Notes: a model not told the origin generated them from the sequence alone. A stretch of 64,000 bases of DNA from Amycolatopsis japonica (GCF_000732925.1 NZ_CP008953.1:3534001-3598000); one strand, 5' to 3'; numbered from the stretch's first letter, positions 36,845 to 46,117 are shown. Translations and numbers: made by a program.

Positions 36845-38974
36845 ATGGCAGACAAAGAGATCGTCGAGAAGATCCTCGAGAAGGTCGCCGCCGAGGGGCG
36901 AACCTCGCTCACCGCGCCGGAAGGCCGCCAGGTGTGCGAGGCCTACGGGATCCCGACCCCGGCGGAACGGCTGGCCACCACCGCAGAGGAGGCCGTCGCA
37001 CAGGCGGAGGAGATCGGCCTCCCCGTGGTACTGAAGATCGTGTCACCGGACATCCTCCACAAGACGGAGGCCGGTGGGGTGCTGGTCGGCCTCGCGACCG
37101 CCGACGCGGTGGCGGACGGCTTCCGGACCATCGTCGCCAACGCCGAGGCGTACGACGCCGACGCCGAGATCACCGGCGTGCAGGTGCAGCGGATGCTCAG
37201 CAGCGGCCAGGAGGTGATCGTCGGCGCCACCACCGACACCACCTTCGGCAAGATCGTCGCCTTCGGCCTCGGCGGAGTGCTGGTCGAGGTGCTCAAGGAC
37301 GTCACGTTCCGGCTCGCTCCGCTCGACCGTGACGAGGCGTTCTCGATGATCGACGGCATCGCGGCCGCGGAGATCCTGCGCGGCGTCCGCGGTGCGGAGC
37401 CGGTGAGCCGGGACGCGCTGGCCGACGTGCTCACGCGCGTCGGCACCTTGGTCACCGACTTCCCGCAACTGGCCGAGGTCGACCTCAACCCGGTGCTGGC
37501 CACACCCGACGGCGCCACCGCGGTGGACGTCCGGATCCTGGTGGATCCCGAAGCGGCGCGCGAGCCCATGAGGTTCAGCCAGGAGGAGATCCTGGCGTCG
37601 ATGACCCGGATCATGAAGCCGGCGTCGATCGCCGTCATCGGCGCGTCGGCCGAGGCGGGCAAGATCGGCAACTCGGTGATGAAGAACCTCGTCAACGGCG
37701 GGTTCGCGGGGGAGATCCATCCCATCAACCCCAAGGCCGCCGAGATCCTCGACCGCAAGGCCTATCCGAGCATTTCCGACGTTCCGGGCGACGTCGACGT
37801 CGCGGTGTTCGCCATCCCCGCCAAATTCGTCCCCGCCGCGCTGGAGGAAGCGGGCCGCAAAGGGGTGGCCGGGGCGATCCTGATCCCGTCCGGATTCGGC
37901 GAGACCGGCAACATCGAACTCCAGGACCAGGTCGTCGCGATCGCGCGCGAGCACGGCGTCCGGATCCTCGGCCCCAACATCTACGGCTACTACTACACAC
38001 CGGAGAACCTTTCGGCGACGTTCTGCACGCCGTACGACGTCAAGGGCGGTGTCGCGCTCTCCTCGCAGAGCGGCGGCATCGGGATGGCCATCCTCGGCTT
38101 CAGCCGGTCGGCGAAAATGGGCGTGTCGTCGATAGTCGGAGTCGGCAACAAAGCCGATATCGACGAGGACGATCTGCTCACCTTCTTCGAACACGATGAA
38201 AACACCGACCTGATCGCCATGCATCTCGAAGATCTGAAAGACGGGCGATCGTTCGCGGAAACGGCGAAACGGGTTTCGGTGCGGAAACCGGTCGTCGTCC
38301 TCAAAGCGGGCCGCACTTCCCAAGGCGCGAAAGCGGCGAGCTCGCACACCGGCGCGCTGGCGGGGGACGACAAGGTCTACGACGACATCCTGCGCCAAAG
38401 CGGGGTCATCCGGGCGCCCGGCCTCAACGATCTTCTCGAATACGCGCGCGGCATTCCGTTGCTGCCGACGCCGAAAGGTGAGAACGTCGTGATCATCACC
38501 GGCGCGGGCGGCTCCGGTGTCCTGCTCTCGGATGCCTGTGTGGACAACGGGCTGAATCTCATGGAGATCCCGCCCGATCTCGACGCGTCGTTCCGGGAAT
38601 TCATCCCGCCGTTCGGCGCCGCGGGCAACCCGGTGGATATAACCGGCGGCGAACCACCTACCACCTACCGGAACACGATCGCGCTCGGTTTGGCGGACGA
38701 GCGAATCCATGCCTTGATCCTCGGCTATTGGCATACTATCGTCACCCCGCCGATGATCTTCGCGGAACTGGTTTCGGAAGTCGTTTCCGAATATCGGGCG
38801 AAGGGGATCCACAAGCCCGTCGTCGCCTCGCTGGCAGGCGATGTCGAGGTCGAACAGGCCAGCAGTTTTCTGTACGAGCACGGTGTCGTCGCCTATCCCT
38901 ACACGACGGAGAAACCGGTGGCCGTGCTCGGTGCGAAGTATCGCTGGGCACGTTCCGCGGGACTGCTCGGCTGA
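36845..38974 (+). CDS. ADP-forming acyl-CoA synthetase, ATP-grasp domain first
   Basis: 709 aa. An ATP-grasp domain is N-terminal (about 1-230: PLVLKIVSPDILHKTEAGGV-like segment, GVQVQRMLSSGQEVIVG), followed by CoA-binding (SIAVIGASAEAGKIGNSVMKN) and ligase domains with the phospho-His motif SHTGALAGDDKVY. This inverts the more common order (CoA-binding first, ATP-grasp last). Such enzymes interconvert acyl-CoA + ADP + Pi with acid + CoA + ATP. In this operon the likely use is recovering ATP from formyl-CoA, or charging oxalate or acetate. Ribosome site GAGGAGA. Confidence 0.85.
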   Translation: MADKEIVEKILEKVAAEGRTSLTAPEGRQVCEAYGIPTPAERLATTAEEAVAQAEEIGLPVVLKIVSPDILHKTEAGGVLVGLATADAVADGFRTIVANAEAYDADAEITGVQVQRMLSSGQEVIVGATTDTTFGKIVAFGLGGVLVEVLKDVTFRLAPLDRDEAFSMIDGIAAAEILRGVRGAEPVSRDALADVLTRVGTLVTDFPQLAEVDLNPVLATPDGATAVDVRILVDPEAAREPMRFSQEEILASMTRIMKPASIAVIGASAEAGKIGNSVMKNLVNGGFAGEIHPINPKAAEILDRKAYPSISDVPGDVDVAVFAIPAKFVPAALEEAGRKGVAGAILIPSGFGETGNIELQDQVVAIAREHGVRILGPNIYGYYYTPENLSATFCTPYDVKGGVALSSQSGGIGMAILGFSRSAKMGVSSIVGVGNKADIDEDDLLTFFEHDENTDLIAMHLEDLKDGRSFAETAKRVSVRKPVVVLKAGRTSQGAKAASSHTGALAGDDKVYDDILRQSGVIRAPGLNDLLEYARGIPLLPTPKGENVVIITGAGGSGVLLSDACVDNGLNLMEIPPDLDASFREFIPPFGAAGNPVDITGGEPPTTYRNTIALGLADERIHALILGYWHTIVTPPMIFAELVSEVVSEYRAKGIHKPVVASLAGDVEVEQASSFLYEHGVVAYPYTTEKPVAVLGAKYRWARSAGLLG

Positions 38975-39006
38975 TTCCGGAACCAAACCGACCAAGGAGA
39001 ATGACA

Positions 39007-40389
39007 GTGACGTCATCGACCGCGGCTCAACCACCCGGAGCGTACAAGGAAGTAATCGATTCGAACGGCCGGATCTATCGCGTCGGCGAAACCGATCGCG
39101 ACATCATGGGCCGTCCACGATGGACGATGGTGATCCTGCCGTGGGTCGCCATGATGGCCATCAGTTCGTCGGAATACGCGTTCACGTCGGCGGAGGAGAC
39201 GCTGTCGGCCGCACACGGCTGGCACGGCGCCACCATCTTCTGGCTGCTCGGGGTCTGGGTGTTCTTCCAGGCGATCGTCGCCTTCCCGGCGGGGAAGATG
39301 CGGGAGAACGGGACCTTGCCCGCCAAGGCGGCGATGCTGCTGGGTGCGGTGGGCACCCTGCTCGCGTACCTTTCGCTCGCCTACGCGCCCAGCGAGATCT
39401 GGGCGTATCTGGGCTTCGGGTTCTTCGGCGGTGGCGGGGCCGGGCTGGTGTACGCGACCTGCGTCAACATGGTGGGGAAGTGGTATCCGGAGCGCCGGGG
39501 CGGCAAGACGGGCTTCGTCAACGGCGGTTTCGCCTACGGTTCGGTGCCGTTCATCTTCCTCTTCACCTCCTATATGGACCTTTCCAACTTCTCGGGTGTC
39601 CTGCTCGTGGTCGGCCTCTTCCTGGCGGCGGTGGTCGGGGTGAGCGGCTTCTACTTCCAGGATCCGCCGAAGAACTGGTGGCCCGCGCACGTCGATCCGC
39701 TGAAAGTGTCCGACGATCCCCGTGTCCGCCGTTCCCTGCAGAAGAATCCGCCGGCGGTGAAGCAGTACACGCCGAAGGAGGCGCTCAGGACCGGCATGCT
39801 GCCGCTGATGTGGTTCTGCCTGCTGTGCACGGCCGGGGTGAACATCTTCGGCATCGCGATGCAGGTCCCGTTCGGCAACGAGATGGGTTTCGCGGGCGGC
39901 ATCGTCGCGCTGGCGATGAGCCTGAAGGCGATCATCAACGGTACCGGCCGCGGCGTGATCGGCTGGATCTCCGACCGCTACGGGCGGCGTCAGACCCTGT
40001 TCATGGTCTGCGTGGTGCTCGGCCTCGCGCAGGTCGCGGTGTACCTGTCCGGCTCGATCGGCAGCATGCCGCTGTTCCTGCTGGCCTCGATGGTCTCCGG
40101 CTTCGGCGGCGGCGCGATCTTCCCGCTGTTCGCGGCGATGACGGCGGACTTCTACGGCGAGAACAACAACGCCAGCAACTACGGCCTGGTCTACAGTTCG
40201 AAGCTGATCTCGGGCCTGGTCGGCTCCGGCGTCGGCGCGATGGTCGTGGTGGCCTGGGGTTACGGCGGCGCGTTCTTCCTCGCGGGCGGGACGAGTCTGC
40301 TCGCGGCCGCGCTCAGTCTGTTCCTCCGGCAGCCGGGGCGTTCGCGGACGCGGACGCCGAGGCGTGAGCAGGAACTGAATCCCGCTTAG
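39007..40389 (+). CDS. OFA-family MFS transporter (oxalate/formate type), second copy
   Basis: About 460 aa, 12 hydrophobic segments, with the OFA signatures GRIYRVGETDRDIMGRPRW and GGGGAGLVYATCVNMVGKWYPERRGG. Paralogue of the carrier at 28931. Last gene of the decarboxylase-frc-synthetase operon, so oxalate uptake or formate exchange is likely. GTG 39007 is preferred over ATG 39001 because AAGGAG lies too close to the latter. Its end overlaps the convergent GntR gene by about 3 bp. Confidence 0.88.
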   Translation: MTSSTAAQPPGAYKEVIDSNGRIYRVGETDRDIMGRPRWTMVILPWVAMMAISSSEYAFTSAEETLSAAHGWHGATIFWLLGVWVFFQAIVAFPAGKMRENGTLPAKAAMLLGAVGTLLAYLSLAYAPSEIWAYLGFGFFGGGGAGLVYATCVNMVGKWYPERRGGKTGFVNGGFAYGSVPFIFLFTSYMDLSNFSGVLLVVGLFLAAVVGVSGFYFQDPPKNWWPAHVDPLKVSDDPRVRRSLQKNPPAVKQYTPKEALRTGMLPLMWFCLLCTAGVNIFGIAMQVPFGNEMGFAGGIVALAMSLKAIINGTGRGVIGWISDRYGRRQTLFMVCVVLGLAQVAVYLSGSIGSMPLFLLASMVSGFGGGAIFPLFAAMTADFYGENNNASNYGLVYSSKLISGLVGSGVGAMVVVAWGYGGAFFLAGGTSLLAAALSLFLRQPGRSRTRTPRREQELNPA

Positions 40390-41114
40390 TCCTCTTTCGG
40401 GCGTTCGTGGAAGGCCTGCCGGGTGCGCTCGGTGTGCTGGTTCATGATCCGTTCGGCGGCGACGGGGTCACCGGCGGCGATGGCCTTGATCAGGTCCTCG
40501 TGTTCCTGCCACGCGTCGTGGCTGCGAGGACGGGCGATCGGGGTGTAGTACCAGCGGACGCGGCGGTCGACCATGCCGATCATCTCGGCGAGGACGGCGT
40601 TGCCGGACAGTTCGGTGATGAACGCGTGGAGCGCGGCGTTGGCCGCGACGAGGCCTTCGGTGTCGTCGGCGGCCAACGCCTCCAGCCCGGTCTTCTGCAG
40701 TTCCCACAAGCGTTCGACGTCTTCGCCGCCGGCCCTGTCGGCGGCGAGCCGGGCGGAGTGCGCCTCCAGCACGGTGCGCACGCTGAGCAGTTGATCGGCT
40801 TCCTCGTCGGTGGGCATGTGTACGAAGGCGCCCTGCGCGGGACGGAGGTCGACCCAGCCCTCGCTCTGCAGACGCTGCAACGCCTCGCGGACCGGCTGCC
40901 TGCTGACGCCCAGGTACTCGGCGAGGTCCGCCTCGACCAGGTGCTGGCCGGGTTCGAGGGTCCGGTTGATGATCAGCTCCGCGAGTGCGTCGTAGACGAC
41001 CTGGCGCAGGGGAGCGGGCCGCTCGACGCGTTTGGCCGTCGCCGGGTCGAGCGTGCCCTTGGCGCGGCGACCGGTGGGGCCGCGGTCGGGCAGGGGCGAA
41101 ACGGGCTGGCTCAC
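40386..41114 (-). CDS. GntR/FCD regulator, candidate controller of the island
   Basis: 242 aa. GntR winged helix (LRQVVYDALAELIINRTLEPGQHLVEADLAEYLGVSRQPVREALQRLQSEG) and an FCD ligand domain (LLSVRTVLEAHSARLAA, with histidines in HAFITELSGN and HEDLIKAIAAGD). FCD proteins bind small carboxylates and usually a metal. GTG start with GGAGG. Located between the two main island operons; its own upstream region contains a related but weaker site (41143-41168). Confidence 0.88.
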   Translation of the reverse strand: MSQPVSPLPDRGPTGRRAKGTLDPATAKRVERPAPLRQVVYDALAELIINRTLEPGQHLVEADLAEYLGVSRQPVREALQRLQSEGWVDLRPAQGAFVHMPTDEEADQLLSVRTVLEAHSARLAADRAGGEDVERLWELQKTGLEALAADDTEGLVAANAALHAFITELSGNAVLAEMIGMVDRRVRWYYTPIARPRSHDAWQEHEDLIKAIAAGDPVAAERIMNQHTERTRQAFHERPKED

Positions 41115-41142
41115 AGGACCTCCGGATGACTCGTCCGGTTCA

Positions 41143-41168
41143 GGATACAGGTTTTGGTATGCAAAATC
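41143..41168. promoter_or_regulatory. Weak GntR operator-like site near gntR
   Basis: GGATACAG, 5 nt, then GGTATGCAAAATC: the right half equals the O2/O3 half-site except for two positions. It lies 29-54 bp upstream of the gntR start, which fits autoregulation. Confidence 0.4.
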
Positions 41169-41188
41169 CCGACATTCCCCGCTCCACT

Positions 41189-41370
41189 CCGCATTTCGTC
41201 CTCTAAATGCGGGCCTCCTACACGGAACACGCGTGCTTGAAGACCGAACTCGCGTGATTGGAGGCGGAACACGCGCGAGACCGAGTCTTCCGTCCCCAAT
41301 CACGCGTGATGCGCCTGGAAGCACGCGAGTTCCGGCTTGAGGCAGCCCGCATTCAGAGGACGAAATGCGG
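41189..41370. repeat. Composite inverted repeat (family C outside, family E inside)
   Basis: Outer arms 41189-41213 and 41346-41370 are family-C palindromes (CCGCATTT..AAATGCGG) in inverted relation with one mismatch. Inner 45-bp arms 41223-41267 and 41290-41334 share the CGCGTGCTT and CGCGTGATTGG modules. The whole can fold as one long hairpin between gntR and the fdh operon. Confidence 0.65.
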
Positions 41371-41400
41371 GAAGGGGCGTGACATGCCGACCATCTACAG

Positions 41401-41418
41401 GATACTGTATGCAATCTG
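41401..41418. promoter_or_regulatory. Candidate GntR operator O3
   Basis: GATACTGTATGCAATCTG, 27 bp before the ApbA-type start and upstream of the fdh operon. The TATGCAAT part may coincide with the -10 box, so binding would block transcription. Confidence 0.6.
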
Positions 41419-41444
41419 GTCTTCGGCTGAGCGGGAGGCACGTC

Positions 41445-42437
41445 ATGAAGGTCGCTGTTCTGGGCGCGGGGGCGATCGGCGCGTACGCCGGCGCCGCGCT
41501 CCACCGAGGCGGGGCGGAGGTCCACCTCATCGCGAGACGGGCGCACGGCGAAGCGATGCGCGCGCACGGCGTGCGGGTGCTCAGCCCGCGCGGGAACTTC
41601 ACCGTCCACCCGCACGTCACCGACGATCCGGCGAAAGTCGGCCCCGTCGACTTCGTCTTCCTCGGCCTGAAGGCGAATTCGTACGCCTCCTGCGGCCCGC
41701 TGATCGCGCCGTTGCTGGGTAAGGACACCGCGATCGTGGCCGCGCAGAACGGGATCCCGTGGTGGTACTTCCACGGTCTGGCCGGACATCCGCTGGAGAA
41801 CCGCCGCATCGAGACGGTCGACCCCGGGGGCGCGGTGAGCGAGGTCCTCGAACTGCGCCGCGCGATCGGCTGCGTCGTCTACTGCTCGACGGTGATCGAG
41901 GAACCGGGCGTGATCCGGCATCTCGAAGGGACCCGCTTCGCTTTGGGAGAGCCGAAAGGCGGCGTCACGTCCCGATGTGCGGCTCTCGCCGACGCGATGA
42001 TCGCCGGTGGGCTGAAGGCGCCCGTCGAACTCGACCTGCGCGACGAGATCTGGGTCAAGCTCATGGGCAACGTCGCCTTCAACCCGCTCAGCGCGCTGAC
42101 CAGGGCGACCATGGTCCAAATGTGCGAGCATCCGGACACCCGCGAGCTCGTCGCCGCGATGATGAACGAGACCCTCGCGATCGCCCGTGCCGCGGGCAGC
42201 GATCCCCAGGTTTCGGTCGAGAAACGCATCAACGGCGCCTGGCGCGTCGGCCACCACAAGACGTCGATGCTGCAGGACCTCGAAGCGGGCAAGCCGCTGG
42301 AGATCGACGCGATCATCGGCGCCGTCGTCGAGCTCGCGGAGCTGACCGGCGTGCCCGCTCCCGCGCTGCGCCACGTCCACGCCGCGATCGGCCTGCTCGG
42401 GCAGACCGCGAACGCCGTTCCCGTCGGAGCGCACTGA
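41445..42437 (+). CDS. ApbA/PanE-type 2-hydroxyacid-forming reductase
   Basis: About 330 aa. NADP-binding GAGAIGAYAGAALHRGG, catalytic-lysine region EIWVKLMGNVAFNPLSALT and KTSMLQDLEAGKPLEIDAIIG, the ketopantoate reductase family pattern. As first gene of the formate dehydrogenase operon, and with no pantothenate genes nearby, it may reduce another 2-oxo acid (for example glyoxylate, hydroxypyruvate or tartronate semialdehyde). Substrate not determinable from sequence. Preceded directly by operator O3. Confidence 0.85.
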   Translation: MKVAVLGAGAIGAYAGAALHRGGAEVHLIARRAHGEAMRAHGVRVLSPRGNFTVHPHVTDDPAKVGPVDFVFLGLKANSYASCGPLIAPLLGKDTAIVAAQNGIPWWYFHGLAGHPLENRRIETVDPGGAVSEVLELRRAIGCVVYCSTVIEEPGVIRHLEGTRFALGEPKGGVTSRCAALADAMIAGGLKAPVELDLRDEIWVKLMGNVAFNPLSALTRATMVQMCEHPDTRELVAAMMNETLAIARAAGSDPQVSVEKRINGAWRVGHHKTSMLQDLEAGKPLEIDAIIGAVVELAELTGVPAPALRHVHAAIGLLGQTANAVPVGAH

Positions 42438-42451
42438 ATCGGAGGAACCCG

Positions 42452-44371
42452 ATGAAGCGCAAGAACACCGAGCCGTACGTCCGGCTCACCCGGCCGCTGG
42501 TCCGCGATTCGGGCGAGCTGCGCCCGGCGAGCTGGGAAGAGGCGCTGGAGCGCGCCGCCGCCGGGTTCCGGCGGACGCTCGACACCAAGGGACCCGAAGC
42601 CTTCGGCATGTTCTCCTGTGCCAGGGCGACCAACGAGATGAACTACGTCGCGCAGAAGTTCACGCGTGCGGTGATCGGCACCAACAACGTCGACTCGTGC
42701 AACCGCACCTGCCACGCGCCGAGTGTCGCCGGGCTGGCGCGCGTGTTCGACAGCGGCGGCGGGACGTCGTCGTATCAGGAGATCGAGGACGCCGACGTCA
42801 TCGTCGTCTGGGGCGGCAACCCCCGCGAAGCCCACCCGATCTTCTTCCAGCACGTGCTCAAGGCCGTCCACCGCGGCGCGAAACTGTTCGTGATCGACCC
42901 GCGCCGGACCAGCACCGCGAGCTGGGCGCACCGGCGGCTCCAGTTGTACGTCGGCACGGACATCCCGCTGGCTCACGCGATCGCCCGCGAGATCATCCAC
43001 TCCGGACTGGCCAATACCGCCTTCATCGAACGGGCCACCGAAGGTTTCGCCGAGTTCGCGGCCTCCGTCGAGCCGTGGACGCTCGAAGCCGCCGAGGAGA
43101 CGACCGGCGTCCCGGCCGAGCTGATCCGCGAACTCGCGCACACCTACGCCCGCGCCGACCGCGGTCAGCTGTCGTGGACGCTCGGGATCACCGAGCACCA
43201 CAACGGCACCGACAACGTCCTGTCCCTGATCAATCTCGCGCTGCTGGCCGGCCACGTCGGCCGGTACGGCGCGGGGCTCAACCCGTTGCGCGGGCAGAAC
43301 AACGTCCAGGGCGGCGGCGACATGGGCGCCATCCCGGACCGGATGCCGGGATTCCAGAACATCCTCGACGCGGACGTCCGGGCGAAATTCGACGCCGCTT
43401 GGGGTTCGAACATCCCGCCGCACAAGGGACTCAACCTCACGCAGATGCTCGACGCGATGGAACGCGGCGACCTGACCTGCGTGTACATCATCGGGGAGAA
43501 CCCGGTCCAGTCGGAAGCGGACTGCGAGCACACGATCAAACGTCTGTCCAATGTGGAGCATCTGGTGGTGCAGGACATCTTCCTCACCAAGACGGCTCAG
43601 CTGGCGGATGTCGTGCTGCCCGCTTCGGCCGCGTGGTGCGAATCGGACGGCACCTTCACCAACAGCGAACGCCGGGTCCAGCGAGTCCGCAAGGCGCTCG
43701 AACCGCCGGAGGGCGCGCGCGACGACATCCAGTTGCTGTGCGAACTCGCCCGCCGGCTCGGCCACGACTGGAACTACCAGGGCGGCGAGGACGTCTGGAA
43801 CGAACTCCGGACGTTGTCGCCGATGCACGCCGGGATGAGCTACGCACGTCTGGAGGAACTCGGCGGCATCCAGTGGCCCTGTTACCGGGAGGACGAGCTC
43901 GAACCGACGTTCCTGCATGGCAGGCTCTGGGAGGAGGATCCCGCGAAACGCGGCCGACCGGCACCGTTCACCGTGATCGCCCACAGCCCGCCGGTGGATC
44001 TGCTCACCGAGGACTTCCCGATCCGGCTGACCACCGGACGGCGGCTGGACTCCTACAACACCGGCGTCCAATCCGGCGGGTTCCCCTCGCCGCTGCGCCG
44101 AGGGGAGACCCTCGACCTGTGTCCGGCGGACGCGGTGCGGCTCGGGGTCGTCGAGGACGAGGTCGTGCGGATCTCGTCCCGGCGCGGCGAGATCGAGGCA
44201 CCGGTCCGGATCGACGAGGGGCTGCGTCCGGGCCTGGCGTTCATGACCTTCCACTTCCCGGACGAGATCGACGTCAACGTCATCACCATCGAGGCGACCT
44301 GTCCGGTCGCGGGCACGGCCGAGTACAAGGCCGCCGCGATCCGGGTCGAGAAGCTGCCCGTCACCGTGTGA
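42452..44371 (+). CDS. Formate dehydrogenase catalytic subunit, C-terminal molybdopterin part
   Basis: 639 aa. Begins exactly where the Mo-bisPGD domains of one-chain FDHs continue after the N-terminal Fe4S4 domain (YVRLTRPLVRDSGELRPASWEEAL). The active-site motif is CNRTCHAPSVAGL, with Cys87 as the molybdenum ligand (selenocysteine in some FDHs) and the adjacent His88. Further MGD-binding motifs: WGGNPREAHPI, LNPLRGQNNVQGGGDMG, GENPVQSEADCEHT, and the C-terminal TGRRLDSYNTGVQSGGF. No iron-sulfur motif is present in this protein; the missing domain is encoded at 46114. Ribosome site GGAGGAA. Confidence 0.92.
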   Translation: MKRKNTEPYVRLTRPLVRDSGELRPASWEEALERAAAGFRRTLDTKGPEAFGMFSCARATNEMNYVAQKFTRAVIGTNNVDSCNRTCHAPSVAGLARVFDSGGGTSSYQEIEDADVIVVWGGNPREAHPIFFQHVLKAVHRGAKLFVIDPRRTSTASWAHRRLQLYVGTDIPLAHAIAREIIHSGLANTAFIERATEGFAEFAASVEPWTLEAAEETTGVPAELIRELAHTYARADRGQLSWTLGITEHHNGTDNVLSLINLALLAGHVGRYGAGLNPLRGQNNVQGGGDMGAIPDRMPGFQNILDADVRAKFDAAWGSNIPPHKGLNLTQMLDAMERGDLTCVYIIGENPVQSEADCEHTIKRLSNVEHLVVQDIFLTKTAQLADVVLPASAAWCESDGTFTNSERRVQRVRKALEPPEGARDDIQLLCELARRLGHDWNYQGGEDVWNELRTLSPMHAGMSYARLEELGGIQWPCYREDELEPTFLHGRLWEEDPAKRGRPAPFTVIAHSPPVDLLTEDFPIRLTTGRRLDSYNTGVQSGGFPSPLRRGETLDLCPADAVRLGVVEDEVVRISSRRGEIEAPVRIDEGLRPGLAFMTFHFPDEIDVNVITIEATCPVAGTAEYKAAAIRVEKLPVTV

Positions 44372-44380
44372 GGAGCCGGA

Positions 44381-46117
44381 ATGGACCTGCGTTTCCTGAA
44401 CGCCGAACCGACGGACGCCGAACGGCACGCGGTCGACGCGCTCGGAGCCGGAAGCCGCGATCAGCTGCTTCCCGCGTTGCACGCCGTGAACGACCGGGTC
44501 GGTTGGATCAGTCAGGGAGCGTTGAACCACATCTGCCGACGGCTGAACGTGCCGCCGGCGGAAGCCTATGGCGTCGCGAGCTTCTACGCGTTGTTCTCGC
44601 TCAAGGAACGGCCGCCGCGCGTGGTCCACGTCTGCACGGATCTGGCCTGCCGCGTCAACGGTGCGGAGGCGGTGACCGAAGCCTTCGACGCGGCGGGAAT
44701 CGGTTGGCATCGCAGCCCGTGCCTGGGTGTCTGCGAACGCGCTCCGGCGGCGCTGGCCTTCGAGGCGGGTGATCCCGCGGAGGGACGGCTGCTCGCGCCG
44801 GCCACGCCAAGCGAAATCACCCGCGAACCGTCCACTTGGGAGGAAGCCCCGGTTTCCGTTCCGCAGCAAGGGGGACCGGGCCTGCGCCTGCTGCGCCGCG
44901 TCGGCGTCGTCGAGCCCGAAAGCCTGGACGCCTATCGTGCGGCGGGCGGCTACGCGGCGTTGAGGAACGCGTTGCTGCTCGGGCCGGCCGGGGTCATCCG
45001 CGAAGTGACCGATTCGGGGCTGATGGGCCGGGGTGGAGCGGCGTTCCCGACGGGCCGGAAATGGGACGCCGCCGCCCGGCAGCCCGAACGGACCCGGTAC
45101 CTGGTGTGCAACGCCGACGAGAGCGAACCGGGCACGTTCAAGGACCGCGTGCTGATCGAGGGGGACCCGTTCGCGCTCGTCGAAGCGATGACGATCGCCG
45201 CGTTCGCGATCGGGGCGCAGAAGGGGTACGTCTACCTGCGCGGCGAGTATCCGCGTGCGCTGAAGACGCTGCGCAACGCCATCGACGTGGCTCGTGAACG
45301 TGGATTCCTGGGCGAAAACATCATGGGGCGGCAAGGGTTCTCGTTCGACATCGAGATCAGGCGTGGGGCGGGCGCCTACATCTGTGGCGAGGAAACGGCG
45401 ATCTTCAACTCGATCGAAGGCTACCGCGGCGAGCCGAGGTCGAAGCCGCCTTTCCCGGTGGAGAAGGGATTGTTCGGCAAGCCGACGGTGGTGAACAACG
45501 TGGAGACCCTGGTCAACATCCCGCTGATCCTCACTGAAGGCTGCGAGGCCTACCGTCGCATCGGGACCGAACGCTCGACCGGGCCGAAGCTGTTCTGCCT
45601 GTCCGGCAACGTCCGGCGTCCCGGCGTGTACGAGGTGCCGTTCGGGACGACGCTGGGGGAACTGCTCGAACTGGCCGGGGGAGTGCCGGAGGGTCGTGAG
45701 TTGCGCGCCGTCCTGCTCGGCGGCGCGGCGGGTGGTTTCGTGCGCCCGGACGAAACCACCTTGCCGCTCACCATGGAGGACGCGCGTGCCGCGGGCGCCA
45801 CACTCGGTTCGGGGGTCGTGCTCGCGCTCGACGACCAAGCCGATCTCGGCGGGTTCCTGGTGCGGATCGCGGCGTTCTTCCGGGACGAGTCGTGCGGGCA
45901 ATGCGTGCCGTGCCGGATCGGCACCGTGCGGCAGGAGGAGGCGCTGCACCGGATCGTCGGCGGCCGCAAGCTCGGTACCGGCGGCGACGACCTCGCGCTG
46001 CTGCGCGAAGTCGGACAGGTGATGCGGGATTCGTCCATCTGCGGACTGGGCCAGACCGCCTGGAACGCCATCGAGTCGGCGATCGACCGGCTCGGCGCAC
46101 TGGAGGAGCGATCGTGA
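44381..46117 (+). CDS. NAD-reducing FDH diaphorase, NuoE-NuoF fusion
   Basis: 578 aa. Residues 1-150 are NuoE-like, with a 2Fe-2S site Cys85/Cys90/Cys114/Cys118. Residues about 190-578 are NuoF-like: GRGGAAFPTGRKW (NADH/FMN), CNADESEPGTFKDR, GAYICGEETAIFNSIEG, and a 4Fe-4S site Cys505/Cys508/Cys511/Cys554. It passes electrons from the formate site to NAD+. Equivalent to FdsG+FdsB of soluble NAD-dependent FDHs, fused into one chain. Placed between the two halves of the catalytic subunit gene, with a 9-bp gap before and a 4-bp overlap after. Confidence 0.92.
   Translation: MDLRFLNAEPTDAERHAVDALGAGSRDQLLPALHAVNDRVGWISQGALNHICRRLNVPPAEAYGVASFYALFSLKERPPRVVHVCTDLACRVNGAEAVTEAFDAAGIGWHRSPCLGVCERAPAALAFEAGDPAEGRLLAPATPSEITREPSTWEEAPVSVPQQGGPGLRLLRRVGVVEPESLDAYRAAGGYAALRNALLLGPAGVIREVTDSGLMGRGGAAFPTGRKWDAAARQPERTRYLVCNADESEPGTFKDRVLIEGDPFALVEAMTIAAFAIGAQKGYVYLRGEYPRALKTLRNAIDVARERGFLGENIMGRQGFSFDIEIRRGAGAYICGEETAIFNSIEGYRGEPRSKPPFPVEKGLFGKPTVVNNVETLVNIPLILTEGCEAYRRIGTERSTGPKLFCLSGNVRRPGVYEVPFGTTLGELLELAGGVPEGRELRAVLLGGAAGGFVRPDETTLPLTMEDARAAGATLGSGVVLALDDQADLGGFLVRIAAFFRDESCGQCVPCRIGTVRQEEALHRIVGGRKLGTGGDDLALLREVGQVMRDSSICGLGQTAWNAIESAIDRLGALEERS

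Larger units (their letters stand above)
41115..41444. other. Gap between gntR and the fdh operon
   Basis: 330 bp with no gene. It holds a weak operator-like site near gntR, a large composite inverted repeat (41189-41370) and operator O3 next to the fdh operon. Confidence 0.7.

Noticed and set aside
42700..42750. Selenocysteine codon in the formate dehydrogenase active site
   Set aside because: The position is encoded by TGC (cysteine), not TGA, in CNRTCHAPS.
41879..45949. Very long open frame on the minus strand opposite the fdh genes
   Set aside because: Low-complexity Arg/Val/Asp-rich translation, antisense to genes with clear conserved motifs; an artefact of high GC at third codon positions.
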